This document shows positions 1 through 4,987 of a stretch of DNA of 6,108 nt, in pieces. The notes under the pieces were generated by a model. It searched no databases. It saw nothing but the letters and a program-made list of their open reading frames with translations, and was not told the origin of the DNA. Made by a program: the position numbers and the translations under genes. Position 1 is the first letter of the stretch, and each line of letters starts with the position of its first letter. The DNA comes from Candidatus Aenigmatarchaeota archaeon (GTDB lineage Archaea; Aenigmatarchaeota; Aenigmatarchaeia; QMZP01): assembly GCA_030672315.1 (NCBI GenBank), contig DAOVGQ010000057.1, positions 1 to 6,108 on the forward strand, given 5' to 3'.

Positions 1-273
1 ATGACTGCCGCACAGGCCGTTGCCGAGCTCAAGGCAGACGCGGTCATAACGGTGAACATGGGCCCCAGGGCATTCATCGTTCTCAAGCAGCTCGGGATAG
101 ATATGTATCTGGGCACCGGAACAGTAAGGAAGGTTGTGGAGGACTTCATTGCCGGAAGGCTCAAGAAGGTCGAGGACGCGACAGGGCCGGGACACATGGG
201 TATGCCCGGGTTCGGGCCGGGAGGCGGAATGGGCAGCGGTCCGGGGAGAGGAATGGGAAGGAGACAGACATGA
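1..273 (+). CDS. NifX/NifB-C-like (dinitrogenase iron-molybdenum cofactor family) protein, N-terminus cut by window edge
   Basis: Only the C-terminal 90 residues are present. The visible part matches the second half of the small NifX/NifB-C fold: an AAQAVAEL helix, then a DAVITVNMGPRAF strand-turn (residues 13-25), then GIDMYLGTGTVRKVVEDF. The family usually begins with about 35-40 further residues containing an S-x-HFG segment, so the ATG at position 1 is most likely an internal methionine and the true start lies upstream. Known relatives bind Fe-Mo, Fe-S or Mo-Cu clusters, or act as cofactor carriers. From about residue 62 the fold gives way to a Gly/Met/Pro-rich tail with one His and several Met, which could bind metal, although this is inference. 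The stop overlaps the next start in an ATGA arrangement, implying translational coupling in one operon. I am confident of the family but not of the metal or cofactor. Confidence 0.85.
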   Translation: MTAAQAVAELKADAVITVNMGPRAFIVLKQLGIDMYLGTGTVRKVVEDFIAGRLKKVEDATGPGHMGMPGFGPGGGMGSGPGRGMGRRQT

Positions 274-602
274 TAATAGCAATGCCTGTGCTTGATAATA
301 AGGGAAGGGAATCCAGGATAAGCATGCATTTCGGGCATAATCCCCTGTTTGCTGTATGCGACACAGATAAGGGAGATGTCACTGTAGTGAATATAGGGGG
401 CCACGGCCAGGGCTGCACCCCGGTGGAGGGGCTAAAGAAATATAAACCCGACCTCATATATACAATAGACATAGGCAGCAGGGCCATGCTCCTGCTGAAC
501 CAGATGGGAGTCAGGATAAAGACAGGAAATTTCATGATAGTAAGAGAGGTTCTGGAAAACATTGACAGGCTCGACGAGCTTGAGGAAGGCTGTGGCCACT
601 GA
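270..602 (+). CDS. NifX/NifB-C-like dinitrogenase iron-molybdenum cofactor family protein
   Basis: This is a complete 110-residue single-domain protein of typical family length. The N-terminal strand MIIAMPVLD is followed by RISMHFGHNPLFAV (residues 15-29), the family's S-x-HFG signature, then by YTIDIGSRAMLLLNQMG (64-80), which corresponds to the VNMGPRAF segment of the preceding protein. Cys30, Cys49 (in GHGQGC) and the C-terminal Cys108-Gly-His could act as metal or cluster ligands, but that role is inferred. The start is fixed by an ATGA overlap with the upstream gene. Tandem unlike copies of this family next to a MinD-type ferredoxin ATPase recall the orange-protein operons of Desulfovibrio, where a NifX-family protein holds a Mo-Cu cluster. 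It probably acts in the cytoplasm as a metal-cluster carrier; the substrate is unknown. Confidence 0.87.
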   Translation: MIIAMPVLDNKGRESRISMHFGHNPLFAVCDTDKGDVTVVNIGGHGQGCTPVEGLKKYKPDLIYTIDIGSRAMLLLNQMGVRIKTGNFMIVREVLENIDRLDELEEGCGH

Positions 603-609
603 GGGTTTT

Positions 610-1002
610 ATGGATGAAGAGATAATGGAAATTAGGGAGAAGAGGATGAAGGAGTTCATGGAGAAGAGGGATTTTCCTGAAAAGCCCCTTGAGGTAAGGG
701 ACAATGATTTCGATGAGACCATCGGGAAGTATCCCCTGGTTGTGGTGGACTTCTGGTCAGAGTTCTGTCCGCCATGCAGGCTTATAGAGCCTGTGCTGGA
801 GGAGCTGGCAAATGAGCTCCATGGAAGGGTTGTGTTCGGAAAGGTCTGTGTGGACCAGGAGCGGTTGATGGCTTCGAAGTTCGGGATAACGGCAATTCCC
901 ACCCTGCTGGTATTCAGGGACGGGAAGCTTGCGGACATGATTATCGGCTATGCCCCCAAGGATGTTCTTCTGGGCAAGCTCAAGAAGCATCTCGGCGAGT
1001 AA
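610..1002 (+). CDS. Thioredoxin with CPPC active site
   Basis: A 130-residue cytoplasmic thioredoxin-fold protein that likely reduces disulfides in partner proteins. The core begins near residue 42 with YPLVVVDFWSEFCPPCRLIEPVL, giving active-site Cys53 and Cys56 in CPPC instead of the usual CGPC. The cis-proline Pro97 in ITAIPTLLVF and the following FRDGK turn are intact. Before the fold lies a charged helical extension of about 20 residues (EIREKRMKEFMEKR), longer than in classical thioredoxins. The ATG at 610 is chosen because it follows a GAGG ribosome-binding site at 601-604; an upstream in-frame ATG at 562 would lie inside the preceding gene with no such site. It sits 7 bases after the NifX-like gene, so it probably serves the same metal-cluster or redox pathway. 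No signal peptide is present. Cys80 is an extra cysteine. Confidence 0.9.
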   Translation: MDEEIMEIREKRMKEFMEKRDFPEKPLEVRDNDFDETIGKYPLVVVDFWSEFCPPCRLIEPVLEELANELHGRVVFGKVCVDQERLMASKFGITAIPTLLVFRDGKLADMIIGYAPKDVLLGKLKKHLGE

Positions 1003-1024
1003 TTCCGCTCAAAGGAGTATTAGT

Positions 1025-1423
1025 GTGGATACCAGGGATTTCCTGAAAAAGGAGAGTGTGATTGCCGTGGTCGGGGCCACGGTCAATCCAGAGAAGTGGG
1101 GATACAAGGTTTACAGGACCCTCAGGGAGGTCTTTCCCAGGGTCTATGCTGTAAACCCAAAGTATAAGGAGGTCCTGGGGGATAGATGCTACCCAAGCCT
1201 GAAGTCCCTGCCTGAAAGGCCTGACACGGTCATAACGGTTATCCCTCCCAAGGTCACTGAGGGGGTCGTGAAGGCCTGCAGGGAGCTGGGAATCAGAAAG
1301 GTCTGGATGCAGCCCGGCTCGGAGTCCAGAGAGGCCATAGCATTCTGCAGGAAGAACGGGGTAGAGTGCATGTCCAATGCATGCTTCGTGGTTAATGGTT
1401 TAAAGAGGGAGTTTGTGGTTTGA
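1025..1423 (+). CDS. CoA-binding domain protein (YccU-like, CoA_binding_2)
   Basis: A 132-residue single Rossmann domain of the small CoA-binding family related to the N-terminal domain of succinyl-CoA synthetase alpha. Visible marks are VIAVVGATVNPEKWGYKVYR (residues 12-31) with the nucleotide-binding glycine and the N-P pair, then YAVNPKY (41-47), VITVIPP (69-75) and VWMQPGSES (93-101). All are at the family's normal positions and the length is normal. The start is a GTG at 1025 preceded by a strong AAAGGAG at 1011-1017, seven bases away. A longer frame from 950 would overlap the thioredoxin gene heavily and is rejected. The biochemical role of stand-alone members is poorly known; CoA or another nucleotide is the expected ligand. 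Its stop codon directly abuts the ATG of the MinD-type ATPase. Its place between a thioredoxin and a ferredoxin-ATPase suggests a redox or CoA-thiol link, which is inference. Confidence 0.88.
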   Translation: MDTRDFLKKESVIAVVGATVNPEKWGYKVYRTLREVFPRVYAVNPKYKEVLGDRCYPSLKSLPERPDTVITVIPPKVTEGVVKACRELGIRKVWMQPGSESREAIAFCRKNGVECMSNACFVVNGLKREFVV

Positions 1424-2307
1424 ATGGAAACGATAGCAGTGACAGGGGGCAAGGGGGAACAGGCAAGTCGACTGTAGCAGCCTCTCTGGCCGTGGTGATG
1501 GTCAGGGAAAGGAGGGTCCTGCTGGCTGATGCGGATGTTGAGTGCCCGAATGACCACCTAATCCTTTCTGTCAAAAGGAAGAAGCTCAGGGATGTCTACC
1601 AGCCCATCCCGGAATGGGACTTCTCCAGGTGCACGAAGTGCGGGAAGTGCGCCACGGTCTGCAAGCAGAATGCCATTGTTGCTGTCAAGGGAAAGTATCC
1701 CGCCTTTGTTCCTGACCTCTGCATAGGCTGCAAGGCCTGTATGGTGGCCTGCCCTGAGGAGGCGATAGGGATGGGCAGGAAAAAGATAGGAACGATTTTT
1801 ACAGGCAGGGAATATGGTGTCGACCTTGTCTCGGGCGAGCTAAAGCTCGGGCAGCTGGCCTCTGGGGAAATCGTGGTGGAGACCAGGAAGGCCTCAGAGG
1901 AGGTTGCCAAGAAGAGGAAGTCTGATATTGTCATTGTGGACTCGTCCGCTGGCGTGGGCTGCCCGGTCATAGCCTCCATACAGGGCTCTGACTTTGTGGT
2001 TGCTGTCACTGAACCCACTCCGTCGGCCCTGCACGACCTCAAGAGGGTTCTGTACATAGCCGACCACTTCAGGATTCCCAAGGGCCTGGTCCTGAACAAG
2101 TCTGACCTTGACAGGGGGTTTGCCAGGAAGATGGAGGCCTTTGCCAGGAAGGAGGGGATTCCTGTGCTGGGAAGGATACCCTACAGGAAGGACTTCGTGG
2201 AGTCTACTGTGAAGATGAAGCCTGTGGTGGCCTACAACAAGGATTACGAGGATGTGTTCCAAGGGATAGCAGAGAAGATTACTGCTTCTCTAGGAAAAGG
2301 TTCCTGA
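1424..2307 (+). CDS. MinD-superfamily P-loop ATPase with inserted ferredoxin domain; one-base frameshift inside the Walker A motif
   Basis: Cytoplasmic MinD/Mrp-like ATPase that should couple ATP hydrolysis to Fe-S or metal-cofactor transfer. The ATG at 1424 reads METIAVTGGKG, the normal first strand and start of the deviant Walker A motif, but then meets a stop at 1475. The rest, GGTGKSTVAAS onward, lies in the other frame and runs open to 2307. Adding one G to the G5 tract at 1453-1457 restores KGGTGKST and a normal protein of 294 residues. Later marks (restored numbering) are LLADADVECPN (34-44), two [4Fe-4S] motifs with Cys70/73/76/80 and Cys100/103/106/110, the Walker B-like VIVDSSAGVGCPV (170-182), and VLNKSDL (223-229) in the base-recognition region. 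The first cluster has Lys where the usual Pro follows its last Cys. A TTG at 1420 opens the long frame directly but would lose strand 1 and the signature lysine. The family is certain; intactness is not. Confidence 0.88.
1453..1457 (+). other. Frameshift point in a G5 homopolymer within the P-loop codons
   Basis: Reading from the ATG at 1424, codons run AAG GGG GAA and lose the family match. Reading one base back from the G tract gives GGG GGA ACA GGC AAG, the expected Gly-Gly-Thr-Gly-Lys. Six G instead of five would join the two frames exactly. The possible causes are a sequencing or assembly indel, a real inactivating deletion, transcript slippage, or a -1 ribosomal slip in which a GGG-reading tRNA re-pairs perfectly on the overlapping GGG. 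Confidence 0.85.
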
Positions 2308-2755
2308 AGTCCTCGCTTAGTGTTATGGCGTTGGTCTTTCCCAGAGGCCTTTTTTCTATCATTCCCCTGGCCTTCATCCTCTCCAGTGTCCTGAAGACCT
2401 TTACCTTGGAGATGCCGGTGAGGGTAGTAAGCCTTGCCTGGGGAAGCTCGCCCCTGTTATCTGTCAGGGTTTTCAATACCCTTGCCTCGTTCTCTCCCAG
2501 GAGGTTCAGGAGCAGGTCTCTGTCTGGTTTTGAATGCCTTCTTTCAAGCCTGGGTGTAAAGAGGTAATAAACAAGCGTTCCTATAAACAGGCCTGTGGAA
2601 CCCACGAAGGGTATGAAGAACGGGAGAGGGATTAAGCATCCGCAGACATCTCCGGACTCTATGGTTACCTGAACATAGAGAGACGTAACTGAGATAATGA
2701 AAACGAACACTGAAAGTATGAGTATTCCGAATACTATCTTTCTTGAGCTGTCCAT
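2279..2755 (-). CDS. Membrane-anchored winged-helix transcriptional regulator with an extracytoplasmic Cys-Gly-Cys pair
   Basis: A 158-residue protein with two predicted transmembrane helices (about residues 8-30 and 42-66) and a C-terminal winged-helix domain (about 84-150). The DNA-binding part reads LLNLLGENEARVLKTL, LTTLTGISKVKVFRTLERMKARGMIEKRPLGKTNAITLS (given here in two parts), with the recognition helix near residues 115-129 and the wing near 133-146. Positive charges at both ends (SSRK; RLERRHSK) place both termini in the cytoplasm, so the short loop with Cys38-Gly-Cys40 would face outward. Two-helix membrane proteins ending in winged helices are common in euryarchaea, mostly uncharacterised. 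It diverges from a secreted thioredoxin/CcdA pair, so a redox sensor is a reasonable inference. The ATG at 2755 has no ribosome-binding site, which fits a leaderless transcript. Its 3' end overlaps the convergent ATPase gene by 29 bases. Confidence 0.85.
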   Translation of the reverse strand: MDSSRKIVFGILILSVFVFIISVTSLYVQVTIESGDVCGCLIPLPFFIPFVGSTGLFIGTLVYYLFTPRLERRHSKPDRDLLLNLLGENEARVLKTLTDNRGELPQARLTTLTGISKVKVFRTLERMKARGMIEKRPLGKTNAITLSEDFRNLFLEKQ

Positions 2756-2761
2756 ATAATG

Positions 2762-2778
2762 GTTTCATATATTGAAAC
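2762..2778. promoter_or_regulatory. Operator-like perfect inverted repeat GTTTCA-N5-TGAAAC
   Basis: GTTTCA at 2762-2767 and TGAAAC at 2773-2778 form a perfect 6-bp dyad with a TATAT spacer. It lies between the shared TATA element and the predicted transcription start of the minus-strand regulator gene, where a bound repressor would block initiation. The 9-base word ATGGTTTCA at 2759-2767 recurs at 2791-2799, next to the second dyad. That this is the regulator's own operator is inferred from position and symmetry. Confidence 0.6.
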
Positions 2779-2792
2779 TTAAATATATATAT
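2779..2792. promoter_or_regulatory. Shared bidirectional TATA element for two divergent leaderless genes
   Basis: The AT-only run TTAAATATATATAT lies almost exactly midway between the two divergent start codons, 2755 on the minus strand and 2814 on the plus strand. Its centre is about 29-30 bases from each, close to the roughly 26-27 base TATA-to-start distance of archaeal promoters. Transcription in either direction would therefore begin at or within a few bases of the start codon. Neither gene has a Shine-Dalgarno sequence upstream, which supports leaderless transcripts. The adjoining GAAAC at 2774-2778 could serve as a BRE for the rightward promoter. Confidence 0.65.
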
Positions 2793-2793
2793 G

Positions 2794-2820
2794 GTTTCAG
2801 ACTATTAAATAGTATGAAAT
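2794..2820. promoter_or_regulatory. Operator-like 27-bp imperfect dyad overlapping the start of the secreted thioredoxin gene
   Basis: The two 13-base arms around A2807 match at 11 of 13 positions. The core ACTATTAAATAGT (2801-2813) is a perfect palindrome and the outer ends are GTTTCA (2794-2799) and TGAAAT (2815-2820). The dyad covers the predicted transcription start and the ATG at 2814, so a protein bound here should repress. The outer half-sites repeat the word of the first dyad with a 21-base offset. Confidence 0.6.
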
Positions 2821-3614
2821 TCGCAGTCATTGTGACCATGGTGCTGGTATTGCTGGCAACCACACCCCCCACCTCAGCTGAGGGTAAGGTGTGCGCAGTA
2901 TATATCACAGGTATAGGGTGTCCGAACTGTATTGTGACAGACCCTGTTATAACATCAGACTTCACCGCACAGAATCCGGATTATCTTGTTATAGAATACG
3001 AGATATACCACAAGAACTTTGACAATTACCCCACTGCTGATGGTTATTTCAACAACTACATCCCGCAGGGGGTGGGACACGGTGTTCCCTTCCTGATACT
3101 GAATGCCAACAATGTCTATATAGGGAGATATGAAGTGCTGGGAGCAGAAAGTGTGATTAAGAGCATGACCTCAAACGACTGCCCCATGCCGGACGGCTCT
3201 TCCGTGGATTTCGGGAATTTGGACATAACCACCTTGACCGGAAAACCGAATATATGGGCCAGGGGCAGGGTCCTGGTTTCAGAGGGAGGCGGCGCTGACA
3301 ACGAACTGCTGAAAGGCCTTTTGTTTGAAGAGGATATAGCGGGTCTGTTGGGGGGCTTGGGTTATGAAGAGATAGAGCCCGTGCCTGTTCAGCTGTCGGG
3401 AAGCCAGACTAACTTTGAGCATGCGGTCCAGCTGGGTGGCTGGATATTCCAGTGGAACGGTGAAGGCCTTGACGGGAATGGTGGAAACGGCTCCGGGGAT
3501 AACGGGGGAGGCAACAACGGTGATGCACAACATGCTGTATCTTTTTATTCAGTAGTCGCAATTTTAATCATAATAATTGCTGGGTTGTTTGTTTACTTCA
3601 AAAGGTTCAGGTGA
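2814..3614 (+). CDS. Secreted, membrane-anchored thioredoxin-like protein (CPNC)
   Basis: A 266-residue exported protein. The first 23 residues form a signal peptide (MKFAVIVTMVLVLLATTPPTSAEG), followed by a thioredoxin-like domain starting KVCAVYITGIGCPNCIVTDPVI. Its redox site is Cys36-Pro-Asn-Cys39, with Pro92 in GHGVPFLIL as the likely cis-proline; Cys27 and Cys123 are additional. Residues 130-215 form a second part I do not recognise. A Gly/Asn-rich linker (about 216-238) leads to a C-terminal transmembrane helix (243-261) and the basic end KRFR, so the domain sits outside the membrane, tethered at its C-terminus. The ATG at 2814 is chosen because it begins the signal peptide and fits the TATA spacing; a TTG at 2772 would put 14 extra residues before it. 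The next gene encodes a CcdA-type protein, its probable electron donor. The target of its thiols is unknown. Confidence 0.85.
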   Translation: MKFAVIVTMVLVLLATTPPTSAEGKVCAVYITGIGCPNCIVTDPVITSDFTAQNPDYLVIEYEIYHKNFDNYPTADGYFNNYIPQGVGHGVPFLILNANNVYIGRYEVLGAESVIKSMTSNDCPMPDGSSVDFGNLDITTLTGKPNIWARGRVLVSEGGGADNELLKGLLFEEDIAGLLGGLGYEEIEPVPVQLSGSQTNFEHAVQLGGWIFQWNGEGLDGNGGNGSGDNGGGNNGDAQHAVSFYSVVAILIIIIAGLFVYFKRFR

Positions 3615-3620
3615 AATAAA

Positions 3621-4454
3621 GTGGATGAAAAAAGAAAGAGGCTCGTCATTGCCCTTGTTCTCGTTGCTGCGATAGTGGCCTTCTTTGTAGTGGCCCAGAA
3701 CGCAGACCCTGGATATCTGAGGGGGCTTGGCCTGGTCCTTCCGCTTCCTTACTTCACGTTTATGATAGCAATCATAGACGGATTTAATCCCTGCACCATG
3801 TGGGTTCTGAGTTTCCTCCTGGTCCTGCTGATATCTGTTTCAGAGAGCAGGAAGAGGATTTTCACTGTCGGGTTCACGTTTGTTGTGGTTGTCTATATAT
3901 TCTATTTCCTGTTCATGGCTGCATGGCTGAACGTCTTCCTTTACCTGGGATTTCTTGACCCGGTAAGGATAGCCATAGGCCTCGTGGCCCTGATAGCAGG
4001 GCTCATAAACTGCAAGGAGTTCTTTGCCTTCAGGAAGGGCATAACTCTGATGATACAAGAGAGTCACAAAATTCCCCTGGTCAACAGGATAGAGGGAATG
4101 AAGGATGTCATAAAGCACGGTTCCTTCCCTGCCCTCATCATGGCCTCGGTTATCCTTGCATCGTTTGCATCGCTTGTCGAGCTACCGTGCACTGCCGGCT
4201 TTCCGATAATATACACCAAAATCCTCTCGGAAAGGGTGTTTGCAGAAAGCATGATTTACTATCTCTACCTGATGTTCTATAACCTGGTATATGTGATACC
4301 ACTTGCCGCCATAATAACCCTGTTCGGGTATTTCTTCAAGGGCAAACAGATAACCAAAGGCCAGATGCAGGCCATCAAGGTCTTTGGGGGCCTGATAATG
4401 ATTGCCCTGGGGATTATCCTTATATTCAACCCCGAGCTGCTGATGCTGGTCTAG
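3621..4454 (+). CDS. CcdA/DsbD-type thiol-disulfide electron-transfer membrane protein
   Basis: A 277-residue integral membrane protein with about seven hydrophobic segments, the first an N-terminal helix at 8-25. The two family hallmarks are present: DGFNPCTMWVLSFLLVLL (residues 53-70) with Cys58 and LVELPCTAGFPIIYTKIL (185-202) with Cys190. In CcdA and DsbD relatives this intramembrane cysteine pair passes electrons from cytoplasmic thioredoxin to proteins outside the membrane. Cys131 is extra. The start is GTG at 3621 with an AGGTGA ribosome-binding site at 3609-3614 that overlaps the upstream stop, so it is co-translated with the secreted thioredoxin-like protein. The natural reading is that this protein keeps the CPNC site of its neighbour reduced, perhaps drawing on the cytoplasmic thioredoxin encoded at 610-1002. 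Its stop lies within CTAG, sharing bases with the opposing gene's stop. Confidence 0.87.
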   Translation: MDEKRKRLVIALVLVAAIVAFFVVAQNADPGYLRGLGLVLPLPYFTFMIAIIDGFNPCTMWVLSFLLVLLISVSESRKRIFTVGFTFVVVVYIFYFLFMAAWLNVFLYLGFLDPVRIAIGLVALIAGLINCKEFFAFRKGITLMIQESHKIPLVNRIEGMKDVIKHGSFPALIMASVILASFASLVELPCTAGFPIIYTKILSERVFAESMIYYLYLMFYNLVYVIPLAAIITLFGYFFKGKQITKGQMQAIKVFGGLIMIALGIILIFNPELLMLV

Positions 4455-4951
4455 CTGCCTCTCTTTCTTTTCATCAGAAGCCTTGCAGTCCCCAGAAGGA
4501 AGTTCGTCCTCGGAACCCTTTTTATGTATCGCCTGTAGTCATCGCCGAACTTCTCGATGCCTGACCTGTCTGCATCCAGTATATCTATGTAGAATATCAC
4601 CATTACCACAAGGCCCAGGGCCGTGATTATCCAGTGCTGTACGATAAGGATTAGTGCGAGGCCGAGCAGTATCCCGGCCAGGAACTGCGGGTGCCTGCAT
4701 ATTGAATAGATTCCGCTGTCAACCAGGGTTGTGGTGTGGACAAAGCTCTTTCCCCTCGGCACACGACCCCTTCTCTTGAGGGTGTAGATGGGAAGCCAGC
4801 CGAATATGGCTGATATCCAGAGGACTACCCATCCGAGATTTCTGACAACCTCGTGGCCGGCCGGGTTGTAGAGGAAGAAACTCAGGACAATTTGGGATAT
4901 CATCACGACTGTCAGGACGGAGACCGAGATAATCATCTTCCAGTCTTTCAT
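4451..4951 (-). CDS. Isoprenylcysteine carboxyl methyltransferase / phospholipid methyltransferase-like membrane protein
   Basis: A 166-residue membrane protein with about four hydrophobic segments (7-28, 37-56, 91-106, 109-125). The C-terminal half carries the family pattern: DSGIYSICRHPQFLAGILLG (78-97) with Arg86-His87-Pro88, which binds S-adenosylmethionine in characterised relatives, and FGDDYRRYIKRVPRTNFLLG (135-154), equivalent to the family's F-G-x-x-Y-x-x-Y motif. Members methylate prenyl-cysteines, phospholipids or other small acceptors; the acceptor here cannot be told. The start ATG at 4951 has an excellent AGGAGG site on the minus strand at 4958-4963. It lies 36 bases after the coiled-coil gene, so it may be the last gene of a minus-strand operon. 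Its stop overlaps the convergent CcdA-type gene by four bases. Confidence 0.85.
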   Translation of the reverse strand: MKDWKMIISVSVLTVVMISQIVLSFFLYNPAGHEVVRNLGWVVLWISAIFGWLPIYTLKRRGRVPRGKSFVHTTTLVDSGIYSICRHPQFLAGILLGLALILIVQHWIITALGLVVMVIFYIDILDADRSGIEKFGDDYRRYIKRVPRTNFLLGTARLLMKRKRGS

Positions 4952-4957
4952 GTTCAG

Positions 4958-4963
4958 CCTCCT
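4958..4963 (-). promoter_or_regulatory. Strong AGGAGG ribosome-binding site of the methyltransferase-like gene
   Basis: On the minus strand AGGAGG is followed by CTGAAC and the ATG at 4951. This perfect Shine-Dalgarno at six-base spacing fixes the start and contrasts with the apparently leaderless genes elsewhere in the window. It implies that the gene is translated from a longer message, probably begun upstream of the coiled-coil gene. Confidence 0.8.
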
Positions 4964-4987
4964 GCCTGGTTTTTAGTTAGAGAAAAT

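Noticed and set aside
562..609. Longer thioredoxin starting at the in-frame ATG at 562
   Set aside because: It would overlap the NifX-like gene by 41 bases and lacks a ribosome-binding site, whereas the ATG at 610 has GAGG at proper spacing.
950..1024. Longer CoA-binding protein starting at the ATG at 950
   Set aside because: The extra 25 residues are Ser-rich antisense-like sequence inside the thioredoxin gene; GTG at 1025 has a strong AAAGGAG and places the Rossmann strand at the normal distance.
1420..1452. TTG at 1420 as the true start of the ferredoxin-ATPase
   Set aside because: It keeps the frame open but replaces the conserved first strand and signature lysine of the P-loop with unrelated residues; the ATG at 1424 encodes exactly those missing residues in the other frame.
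2772..2813. TTG at 2772 as start of the secreted thioredoxin-like protein
   Set aside because: It would add 14 residues (KLKYIYGFRLLNS after the start) before a good signal peptide, and it would begin inside an operator and upstream of the TATA element.
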